Below, piece by piece: positions 1 through 6,413 of a stretch of 8,057 nucleotides of DNA (the stretch's first letter is position 1; every line of letters starts with the position of its first letter). A model generated the notes under the pieces. It was not told where the DNA came from and did no database searches. It saw nothing but the letters and a program-made list of their open reading frames with translations. Source of the DNA: JBFKMV01 sp041629655 (lineage in GTDB: Bacteria > Acidobacteriota > Polarisedimenticolia > Polarisedimenticolales > Polarisedimenticolaceae); assembly GCA_041629655.1 (NCBI GenBank), contig JBFKMV010000208.1:1-8057 (forward strand), given 5' to 3'. A program made the position numbers and the translations under genes.

Positions 1-352
1 GTCCGGCGCCCAGCCGCAGCCCCAGCGCGAACAGCAGCAGCGAGACCAGCGCGTGCAGCGCGATGTTGGTCACGTGCGCGCGGCCCGGCTCGACGCGCCC
101 GTCGGCGTTGCGCTCGGGCAGGAAGCTCAGCAGCGTCACGGGACGATAGAGGCTCCTGTCCCCGCCGCCCACGCCGCCCCAGTAGTCGCTGCGCAGGATC
201 TCGCCCGCGTCGCCGCGGTGGATCACCGGGTTGAGCTGAAGCAGCGGATGGTCGTCCTGGATGAAGCGGTACTCGCGCAACGGTGCGAAGGCCAGCACCG
301 AGAGCAGCACGATCGCGAGCGCCACGGCGGCGGTGAGCCTGGGCGTGCTCAA
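1..352 (-). CDS. TMTC/PMT-like glycosyltransferase-family membrane protein, N-terminal part (cut by window edge)
   Basis: This is the first 117 codons of a membrane protein read leftward off the window. It opens with a hydrophobic segment (about residues 8-23). An extracytoplasmic loop follows with an acidic pair in FIQDDHPLL (D33-D34), then SDYWGG, a Y-R-P motif (LYRPVTLLSF, about 69-78), HVTNIALHALVSLLLF and the start of a second membrane segment. The order DD, YWG, YRP, H-x-TN is typical of the GT-C fold proteins related to eukaryotic TMTC and bacterial TPR-carrying mannosyltransferase-like proteins. In those families the early acidic pair is thought to be catalytic. The start is taken as TTG at 352-350, which overlaps the rsmA stop codon by two bases, so the two genes are probably co-transcribed and translationally coupled. 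No strong ribosome binding site is visible and the sugar and acceptor cannot be told. The C-terminal part, where TPR repeats would lie, is outside the window. Confidence 0.72.
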   Translation of the reverse strand, partial: MSTPRLTAAVALAIVLLSVLAFAPLREYRFIQDDHPLLQLNPVIHRGDAGEILRSDYWGGVGGGDRSLYRPVTLLSFLPERNADGRVEPGRAHVTNIALHALVSLLLFALGLRLGAG

Positions 353-1179
353 GACGCGGTCGCTTCCGGCTCCGGCCAGCGCTCGGCCAGCCGCATGAAA
401 CCCTCGGGCGGGATCGCCCCGGGGCGCAGGGTCCCGTCCAGCGCGGCGCCCTGGAGCAGCGCGTCCGCGCTGGCCTCGTCGCCCAGGGCCAGCCGCAGGT
501 TGTTGTGCAGCATCCGCCGCCGGTGCGCGAACGCCGCGCGCAGGCATTCGCGCAGCGCCCCCTCGTGGCGGTCGAGCCAGCGGCGGTCCGGCCGGGGCGT
601 CCAGCGCGTGACGGTCGATACGATCGAGGGTCGCGGACGGAACGCGCCGGGCGCGACGTCGAACTCCGTCGCGACCTCGTAGGCCAGCCCGACCAGCACC
701 GCCAGCGGCCCGTAGTCCCGGGCCCCGGCGCGAGCGGTCAGGCGCCGCGCCACCTCACGCTGGAACATCAGCACCGCGCGAGCGACGTTCGCGCGCTGCG
801 CGACCAGCAGCTGTGCCACCGGCTTCGAGATGTTGTAGGGCAGGTTGCCCACCACGGCCAGCGACGCCCCCTCGCCGGCGCCGAGCCTTGCGGCAACCTC
901 GCGCAACGACAGCCGCAGCACGTCGTCCCGGATCAGCAGCAGTGATTCCGCCGGGAAGCGCCGCTCCAGCGCGGCGGCGAGATCGCGGTCGAGCTCCACG
1001 GCCGCGATCCGCCCGGCGCGTTCGACGAGCGTCGCGGTCAGCGCGCCGGTTCCCGGTCCGATCTCGAGCACCGGCTCGCCGGGCCGCGGGGCCAGCGCGT
1101 CGACGATACGCCGGGCCGCGCCCCGGTCGACGAGGAAGTTCTGGCCGAAGCGGCGACGCGCTTTGAAGGTCCGGTTCAT
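349..1179 (-). CDS. rsmA: 16S rRNA (adenine(1518)-N(6)/adenine(1519)-N(6))-dimethyltransferase RsmA (KsgA)
   Basis: RsmA uses S-adenosylmethionine to dimethylate two adjacent adenines in the 3'-terminal helix of 16S rRNA, a late step and checkpoint in 30S subunit assembly in the cytoplasm. The 276-residue protein is the usual family length. It begins MNRTFKARRRFGQNFL, where the R-x-FGQNFL stretch is the family's N-terminal signature. SAM-binding motif I is EIGPGTG (39-45), an acidic SAM ribose contact lies in AAVELD (59-64), and the catalytic N-L-P-Y tetrad is GNLPYNIS (111-118). The C-terminal RNA-binding part has FRPRPSIVSTV (180-190) and AFAHRRRMLHNNL (216-228). ATG at 1179 is preferred because family members start just before this signature. 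An in-frame GTG at 1206 would add nine residues with no family match. The gene is divergent from trxA and overlaps the downstream glycosyltransferase-like gene by a few bases. All catalytic motifs are intact. Confidence 0.96.
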   Translation of the reverse strand: MNRTFKARRRFGQNFLVDRGAARRIVDALAPRPGEPVLEIGPGTGALTATLVERAGRIAAVELDRDLAAALERRFPAESLLLIRDDVLRLSLREVAARLGAGEGASLAVVGNLPYNISKPVAQLLVAQRANVARAVLMFQREVARRLTARAGARDYGPLAVLVGLAYEVATEFDVAPGAFRPRPSIVSTVTRWTPRPDRRWLDRHEGALRECLRAAFAHRRRMLHNNLRLALGDEASADALLQGAALDGTLRPGAIPPEGFMRLAERWPEPEATAS

Positions 1180-1213
1180 CACGAGCTCTCGCCCCGCGGC
1201 GTCCACGCGCCAA

Positions 1214-1222
1214 TGCTATAAT
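1214..1222 (+). promoter_or_regulatory. Extended -10 promoter for trxA
   Basis: The sequence TGCTATAAT is a perfect TATAAT hexamer (1217-1222) preceded by the TG-n extension. It sits about 40 bases before the trxA start in an otherwise GC-rich spacer. The place where a -35 box would fall is GC-rich and does not resemble TTGACA, which fits an extended -10 promoter that does not depend on a -35. A transcript would start near 1229 and have a leader of about 33 bases. The assignment is by inspection only. Confidence 0.62.
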
Positions 1223-1250
1223 CGACGGTCGTTCTCGATCCAGCGCTTTC

Positions 1251-1257
1251 AAGGAGG
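1251..1257 (+). promoter_or_regulatory. Ribosome binding site of trxA
   Basis: AAGGAGG is a near-perfect anti-Shine-Dalgarno match. The gap to the ATG at 1262 is only four bases, slightly tight. It decides the trxA start: the TTG at 1258, immediately after the site, is in a different frame and is not used. Confidence 0.75.
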
Positions 1258-1261
1258 TTGC

Positions 1262-1594
1262 ATGGCGAGCGAGCGGATCCTGGAACTGACCGAGGACAAC
1301 TTCGACGACCAGCTCCAGCGCAACAACGGACCGGTGCTCGTGGATTTCTGGGCCTCGTGGTGCGCGCCCTGCCGCCAGGTGGCGCCGAGCCTGGAGGAGT
1401 TGGCGGAAGAACTGGCCGGAACGGCCGCCATCGGCAAGGTCGACGTCGATCAGCACGGCGACCTGGCCAATCGGTTCGGGGTGCGCAGCATCCCGACGCT
1501 GATGCTGTTCAAGGGCGGCCGCGTCGTGGATCAGATGATCGGCGCCGCGCCCAAGGAGCAGATCCGGCGGCTGATCGAGAAGCACCTCTCCTGA
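1262..1594 (+). CDS. trxA: Thioredoxin
   Basis: This is a 110-residue cytoplasmic thioredoxin, the standard single-domain length, which reduces disulfides in client proteins and is itself recharged by thioredoxin reductase. The active site is FWASWCAPCR, with redox cysteines C34 and C37. The buried aspartate typical of the fold is D28 (VLVDFW), and the cis-proline loop is RSIPTLMLF (P78). The body (KVDVDQHGDLANRFGV, FKGGR, the C-terminal helix IRRLIEKHL) matches TrxA throughout, and there is no signal peptide. The active-site dipeptide is Ala-Pro instead of the classical Gly-Pro, a variant seen in other bacterial thioredoxins that can shift redox potential modestly. The gene stands alone, with its own promoter and ribosome binding site. 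It is divergent from rsmA and convergent with cheA, whose stop lies 17 bases away. No reductase is nearby, so a housekeeping role is the default reading. Confidence 0.95.
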   Translation: MASERILELTEDNFDDQLQRNNGPVLVDFWASWCAPCRQVAPSLEELAEELAGTAAIGKVDVDQHGDLANRFGVRSIPTLMLFKGGRVVDQMIGAAPKEQIRRLIEKHLS

Positions 1595-1611
1595 GCGAAC
1601 CGGTCCGGCGG

Positions 1612-3492
1612 TCAGGGAGCGAGCTGCAGCGGATCCAGCACCAGCGTCACGGAGCCGTCCTCCAGCAGGGCGGCTCCGGAGAACTCGCGCAGCGTCTGGA
1701 GGGGAGCCCCGAGTGGGCGCACGACGAGGTTCCGGCGGCCGAGCACCTCGTCGACCACGAGGGCGCGCCGCCGGCCGCCCGCGTCGACCAGCAGGGCCCA
1801 CGAGGCGCCGGGCGCGGCGGAGTCCCGCGACAGCCCCAGCCGCTCGGCCACGGGATGCAGCTCCACGTCTTCATCGCCGTAACGCAGCACCAGCCGGCCG
1901 TCGTGCTGGCGCGTCGCCTGCGCCGAGAGGTCGATCGCGCGCTCGATCATGGCCACCGGAAGGGCGTACAGGTCTCCCGCGCAGCGCACCATCAGCGCCT
2001 GCACCAGCGACAACGTCAGCGGCAGCGACATCCGGACCGCCGTGCCGTGGCCGGGCCGCGATTCGACCGCCAGGTGGCCGCCCAGCGACTCGACGCGGTC
2101 ACGCACCAGGTCCATGCCGACCCCGCGACCCGAGATCCGGCCGGCGCTCCCGGCCGTGGAGAACCCCGGTAGGGTGACCAGCATCAACGCGGCCTGGTCG
2201 TCCAGCGTGGCCGCGGCCTCGCGGGTCAGCACGCCGCGTTCCACGGCGAGGCGGCGGATCCCTTCGGCGCTGAGGCCCGCGCCGTCGTCATCCACCACGA
2301 TCGTGACCCGGTCGGTCGTCCGGGCCAGCCTCAAGCGCACGACGCCGGTCTCCGGCTTGCCCCGGCGCGCGCGCTCGCGGGGCGTTTCGATGCCGTGATC
2401 GACGGCGTTGCGCAACACGTGCAGCAGCGGGTCGAGCAGCGTGTCCAGGACACCGCGGTCGATGCGGACCTGGCTGCCCTCGATGTGCAGGCGGACACGT
2501 TTGCCGAGCTGGGCGGCCAGGTCGCGAACGCCACCGGCCAAGCGGCGGGTCACGGACTCGAACGGGACGAGCCGCAGCTCCATCACGTCGCCGTGCAGCC
2601 GCTGCAGCAACAGCTCGACGCGGCCGAGCGCGTTGCCGGGAACGGCGCTGCGCTCGAGGCTGCGCTCGAGGCGGGCCCGCTCGACGAGCAGCTCGAGGCT
2701 GCTCTCGAGCAGGGAGTCGAGCAGGTCGGCGCGCACGCGGACCCACGATCTCGGCGCTCGTCGGGGCTCGATCGCCGGCGGGGCCGGCTTCAGCACCACG
2801 CCCCGGACGCCGTCCAGGGCGGTCAGGCGGCGCTCCAGCTCCGCCCGGTCCTCGTCACATTCCAGCACCAGCCTCAACCGCCCGGGCCCGTCGCCGGCGG
2901 TCGTGCCGGGAGGCGTGAAACGGACCACGCGCCCCAGCCGCGCCAGCTCCGCGATCAGCCGCGCGAGATCTCTGGCGCCCGCGATGGTGGCGCGGTCGAG
3001 CTCGAGCTCCAGGGCGTAGCGCGACGAAGCCGCGACCGGCGGCCGGGTCTCGGCCGGGGGCGACTCCGCCTGCGGGTGCCGGGCCGCGCCGTGGCGCCGG
3101 GTGCGCTGCTCCTCGCTCGCCGCGACCTCGAGCTTCCGGACGAGCTCCGCCGCGCCCGGGTCCTCGGCGCGGCCGTCACGCTCGAGCCGCAACAGCATGC
3201 GCTCGAGGCAATCGAGCGCTTCCGCGACCGTGGCGGTGAGCGCTCCGTCGGGACGCACGGCGCGTTCGCGCAGCTCGTCGAGCAGGTCCTCCAGCGCATG
3301 GCTCAGCCCGACCATCTCCATCAGGCCCATCGTCGCGGACATGCCCTTCAGGGAATGCGCGTGGTGGAACAGCCGGCGCACCGGCTCGAGGTCGGCGGGG
3401 TCGACCCGCAGCGACGCCACGAGATCGCGGGCCGAGCGCAGGTGTTCCCGCGACTCGTCCAGGAACAGGTCGATGTAGCGCGACAGCTCCAC
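1612..3492 (-). CDS. cheA: Chemotaxis histidine kinase CheA
   Basis: CheA autophosphorylates under receptor control and passes phosphate to CheY- and CheB-type regulators. This 626-residue protein has the complete class layout. An N-terminal Hpt (P1) domain spans about 1-105, with phospho-acceptor H46 in HAHSLKGMS. A charged linker leads to a small P2-like domain (about 158-237) of the kind that docks the response regulator. The P3 dimerisation helices span about 248-308. The P4 ATP-binding domain has N box LRNAVDHGIE (N362), G1 DDDGAG (401-406), F box LPGFSTA (441-447) and G2 GRGVGMDLV (455-463). The C-terminal CheW-like P5 domain covers about 490-626. No receiver domain is fused. The GTG start directly abuts the cheW stop (no spacer), so translation is probably coupled; a GGAG lies several bases upstream within cheW. 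It is the last gene of the MCP-cheW-cheA operon. All kinase residues look intact, so it should be active. Its phosphorylation targets are not encoded in the window. Confidence 0.95.
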   Translation of the reverse strand: MELSRYIDLFLDESREHLRSARDLVASLRVDPADLEPVRRLFHHAHSLKGMSATMGLMEMVGLSHALEDLLDELRERAVRPDGALTATVAEALDCLERMLLRLERDGRAEDPGAAELVRKLEVAASEEQRTRRHGAARHPQAESPPAETRPPVAASSRYALELELDRATIAGARDLARLIAELARLGRVVRFTPPGTTAGDGPGRLRLVLECDEDRAELERRLTALDGVRGVVLKPAPPAIEPRRAPRSWVRVRADLLDSLLESSLELLVERARLERSLERSAVPGNALGRVELLLQRLHGDVMELRLVPFESVTRRLAGGVRDLAAQLGKRVRLHIEGSQVRIDRGVLDTLLDPLLHVLRNAVDHGIETPRERARRGKPETGVVRLRLARTTDRVTIVVDDDGAGLSAEGIRRLAVERGVLTREAAATLDDQAALMLVTLPGFSTAGSAGRISGRGVGMDLVRDRVESLGGHLAVESRPGHGTAVRMSLPLTLSLVQALMVRCAGDLYALPVAMIERAIDLSAQATRQHDGRLVLRYGDEDVELHPVAERLGLSRDSAAPGASWALLVDAGGRRRALVVDEVLGRRNLVVRPLGAPLQTLREFSGAALLEDGSVTLVLDPLQLAP

Positions 3493-3903
3493 TCAGCGCT
3501 CCGCTGCGCCGCGGGTCGCGAGCCGCTCGAGCAACGCCACGGGCTCCAGCCACACCAATCGGGAGGCGTCGCGGAGGTTCTCCATCCGTTCCAGCCGGAC
3601 GGGCCCCGGCACCATCAACGCGGTCCGGTCGTGTGGTGGCGCCAGCCGCACGAGGCACGAGGCGCTGCCCAGCGGCGCGTCGTCGACGAGCGCCGGCAGA
3701 TCGATCACGGTCAGCAGACGCCCGCGCCACTCGGTCAAGCCCAGCACGGGTCGCGGCGACCGCGGCACCGGTCGCAGCCCTCCCGACCGCGCCACTCCCG
3801 ACACGTCGCGCTCGCGGATCGCGTAGGACCCGCGGGCCAGCCGCAACACCAACACACGGTCTTGCCGCTCGTCCGGGGCGCGCTCGTCGGGGTCGGGGCG
3901 CAC
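3493..3903 (-). CDS. cheW: CheW-like receptor-kinase coupling protein
   Basis: CheW is the cytoplasmic SH3-like adaptor that bridges chemoreceptor tips to CheA. This 136-residue protein is one CheW domain after a charged, Pro/Asp/Arg-rich N-terminal tail of about 15 residues. The core includes VLVLRLARGSYAI (17-29), VARSGGLRPVPRSPRPVLGL (37-56) and the family's R-G-x-x-x-x-V-I-D-L signature in WRGRLLTVIDL (59-69). The usual N-L-R-G is E-W-R-G here, and the rest of the domain is divergent. A GTG start at 3903 is chosen: it lies 7 bases after the MCP stop, with GAGGG just upstream as a ribosome binding site. The stop abuts the cheA start, so the gene sits between its two functional partners. 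It is named from the CheW fold signature and position. With low similarity to enteric CheW, it may be adapted to this particular receptor. Confidence 0.88.
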   Translation of the reverse strand: MRPDPDERAPDERQDRVLVLRLARGSYAIRERDVSGVARSGGLRPVPRSPRPVLGLTEWRGRLLTVIDLPALVDDAPLGSASCLVRLAPPHDRTALMVPGPVRLERMENLRDASRLVWLEPVALLERLATRGAAER

Positions 3904-3910
3904 CGCGCCC

Positions 3911-5212
3911 TCAGCGGAGCTTGAAGATCGCGATCAGCTCGCGCAGCTGATCGGAGGCCGAGGCCAGCAGGTGCGCCGAGCCGGCCATGGCGCGCATCGA
4001 GTCGGTCTGCTGGGCGGTCGCGTCGTAGGCCTCCTCGGTGCCGCGCGCGTTGCGCCGCGCGATGCCCGAGATGCGCTCGAGGCCCGTCACGACCTCCTCG
4101 GCCAGGACCTTCTGCTCGCCGGTCAACGTCGAGATCTCACCCGCACGCTCCGCGGTACCGCGGACGGCGTGGAGCAGCTCCTCGAACGCGCCGGAGGTCC
4201 GATCGACGACGTCGCGCACCTGGCCCGCCGAGCCGATGCTGCGACGGATCTCCTCCGAGACCTCCTGGGAGCCCTGGATGATCTCCTCGCTGATCGTCGA
4301 GATCCGGCCGGCGAACCCGCCGACCTCGTCGGACAGCCGGCTGACCTCCTCGGCGACGACCGCGAAACCACGCCCCTCCTCGCCGGCCCGCGCGGCCTCG
4401 ATGGCGGCGTTGATCGCCAGCAGGTGCGTCTGGTGCGAGATCGAGGTGATCGAGGAGACGATGTTGCCGATCTCGTCCGCGCGGGTCCTGAACCCCTCCA
4501 CGGCGGCCATCGCGGAAGCGGTCTTCTCGGTCAGCGCGGCGATGCCGTGGGCCGCCCGTCGCGCATCCGTGACGCCGCGTGCGGCGCGCTCCGAAGCCGC
4601 CCGCGCGGCCTCGTACACCGCCCGCGCCCGCTCGGCGATGCGGTCGATCGAGCGGGCGAGCTTGCGGTTGGTGGCAGCCGTCGCCGCGACCCGCGTGGCC
4701 TGCTCGTCGGCGCCTTCGGCGATCAGTCGCGTGGTGGAGGCGATCTCGTCCGTGGTCGCGTTCATCTGCTCGGCGGTGTCGGACAGCGACAGGGCGGAGC
4801 GGTTGATCTGGCCGGCGACCTCCCGGACCTCCAGGACGATGTTGAGCAGGCTGTCCGACATCGTCCGGAACGAGCGGGCCAGCAGCGCGGCCTCGTCGTT
4901 GCCCCGGGTGTCGATCCGCCGCGTCAGGTCACCCCGGCTGATCACCGCCGCGGCGTGGGCCAGCTCCTTGAGCCGGCGCGTCAACAGGTGCGAGACGATC
5001 CACGCCGCGCCCAGCGCGATCACCAGATAGCACGAGGCGGTCAGGGCGACGCGCCACAGCGGATCGGGCTGGAGCCACGGCACCAGCAACCCGACCAGCA
5101 GGTACAGCTGGGCCAGGCCGAGGAAGCAGGCGGCCAGCTTCTTGCGCATCCCCGAGTACAGCGGCGCGTCCTCGGGGGGCGGCGTGGGGAGGTCGTGGGT
5201 CTGGGGTGGCAT
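3911..5212 (-). CDS. Methyl-accepting chemotaxis protein with minimal extracytoplasmic region
   Basis: This 433-residue receptor controls CheA through CheW. A Pro-rich cytoplasmic tail (1-20) leads to two membrane helices (about 26-47 and 53-76) joined by a very short loop around VPWLQPDPLWRV. There is therefore no room for a periplasmic sensor domain. A HAMP domain follows (about 77-128, with ISRGDLTRRID and ARSFRTMSDSL), then a long Ala/Glu/Arg-rich methylation coiled coil. The signalling hairpin tip is QTHLLAINAAIEAARAGE followed by EGRGFAVVAEEV (261-290), with E272, R275 and E278 present. The descending coiled coil runs to the C-terminus (IAIFKLR). No CheR-docking pentapeptide is present. 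The asparagine usual in QTNLL is histidine. The start is ATG 5212, with GGAAG nine bases upstream; an ORF extension to 5329 reads into GC-rich spacer, and ATG 5149 is a weaker alternative. It is first in the operon. Any stimulus must be sensed within the membrane, at the HAMP domain or through a partner protein. Confidence 0.93.
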   Translation of the reverse strand: MPPQTHDLPTPPPEDAPLYSGMRKKLAACFLGLAQLYLLVGLLVPWLQPDPLWRVALTASCYLVIALGAAWIVSHLLTRRLKELAHAAAVISRGDLTRRIDTRGNDEAALLARSFRTMSDSLLNIVLEVREVAGQINRSALSLSDTAEQMNATTDEIASTTRLIAEGADEQATRVAATAATNRKLARSIDRIAERARAVYEAARAASERAARGVTDARRAAHGIAALTEKTASAMAAVEGFRTRADEIGNIVSSITSISHQTHLLAINAAIEAARAGEEGRGFAVVAEEVSRLSDEVGGFAGRISTISEEIIQGSQEVSEEIRRSIGSAGQVRDVVDRTSGAFEELLHAVRGTAERAGEISTLTGEQKVLAEEVVTGLERISGIARRNARGTEEAYDATAQQTDSMRAMAGSAHLLASASDQLRELIAIFKLR

Positions 5213-5245
5213 GGGTTCGGGCTTCCGGGGGTGGTCTCCCCGGGG

Positions 5246-5273
5246 AATATAGGGTCCGCGCGGCCGGGGTCCA
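5246..5273 (-). promoter_or_regulatory. Possible promoter for the MCP-cheW-cheA operon
   Basis: On the minus strand TGGACC (5273-5268; four of six -35 bases) is followed after 16 bases by TATATT (5251-5246), an AT-rich island in GC-rich DNA. A transcript would begin near 5239, about 27 bases before the MCP ATG. This is a weak sigma-70-type match; no sigma-28 flagellar-type promoter was recognised. Confidence 0.35.
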
Positions 5274-5319
5274 CCGGACGACTTTCCGGGCCGTCGGGCG
5301 TAGATGCCCGGGGGGCCGT

Positions 5320-5348
5320 TTGACGGCACCCGGGGCGCGGCCTAGAAT
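5320..5348 (+). promoter_or_regulatory. Sigma-70-type promoter of the moxR operon
   Basis: TTGACG (5320-5325) and TAGAAT (5343-5348) are separated by exactly 17 bases. Each box matches the consensus at five of six positions. It is the best complete promoter seen in the window, in the correct orientation upstream of moxR. A start near 5355 gives a leader of about 70 bases, which contains the hairpin and ribosome binding site described separately. Just upstream lies a short inverted repeat, CGGGC/GCCCG with a 6-base gap (5295-5310), which could be an operator or chance. Confidence 0.68.
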
Positions 5349-5394
5349 GCCGGCTCGACGTAACCCTTTTGTGCGCAACAGATAAGAACCCATG

Positions 5395-5414
5395 ACGCCT
5401 TGACCTGAAGGCGT
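5395..5414 (+). promoter_or_regulatory. Leader hairpin abutting the moxR ribosome binding site
   Basis: ACGCCTT (5395-5401) and AAGGCGT (5408-5414) form a perfect 7-bp stem around a 6-base loop, GACCTG. The stem's last base is directly followed by GGAGG (5415-5419). In the predicted leader of the moxR transcript it could protect the 5' end, tune ribosome access or be bound by a regulator. There is no U-run after it, so it is not an intrinsic terminator. The structure is seen; the role is inferred. Confidence 0.45.
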
Positions 5415-5419
5415 GGAGG
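5415..5419 (+). promoter_or_regulatory. Ribosome binding site of moxR
   Basis: GGAGG lies seven bases before the ATG at 5427, an ideal spacing. It lies only one base before the in-frame ATG at 5421. This favours 5427 as the true start and shortens the protein by two residues. Confidence 0.75.
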
Positions 5420-5426
5420 AATGCGG

Positions 5427-6409
<983 letters not shown>

Positions 6410-6413
<4 letters not shown>

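Noticed and set aside
1180..1206. GTG at 1206 as the start of rsmA
   Set aside because: The extra nine residues have no family counterpart, whereas ATG 1179 places the conserved FGQNFL signature at the usual distance from the N-terminus.
1215..1252. Promoter for rsmA on the minus strand (TTGAAA at 1252-1247 with TATAGC at 1220-1215)
   Set aside because: The boxes are 26 bases apart, too far for a sigma-70 promoter, so I could not identify the rsmA promoter.
1599..1612. Possible terminator hairpin between trxA and cheA (ACCG, 6-base loop, CGGT)
   Set aside because: A four-base stem without a following T-run on either strand is too weak to call.
2648..2710. Short tandem repeats of CTGCGCTCGAGG within cheA
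   Set aside because: They encode the repeated Leu-Glu-Arg-Ser pattern of the P3 dimerisation helices and are explained by the coiled-coil protein sequence and codon bias.
2395..3924. A 509-codon open frame on the plus strand opposite cheA and cheW
   Set aside because: The protein is Gln/Arg/His/Ala-rich with no recognisable motif, and the opposite strand encodes unmistakable CheA and CheW. Long antisense frames are expected in GC-rich coding DNA.
3971..5323. A 450-codon open frame on the plus strand opposite the chemoreceptor gene
   Set aside because: Its composition is low-complexity Arg/Gly/Asp/Leu, without domain signatures. It mirrors the repetitive Ala/Glu-rich coiled coil of the receptor on the real strand.
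5213..5329. N-terminal extension of the chemoreceptor to 5329
   Set aside because: The added 39 residues are Pro/Gly/Arg-rich, lie in promoter-like spacer DNA that includes TATATT, and have no receptor character.
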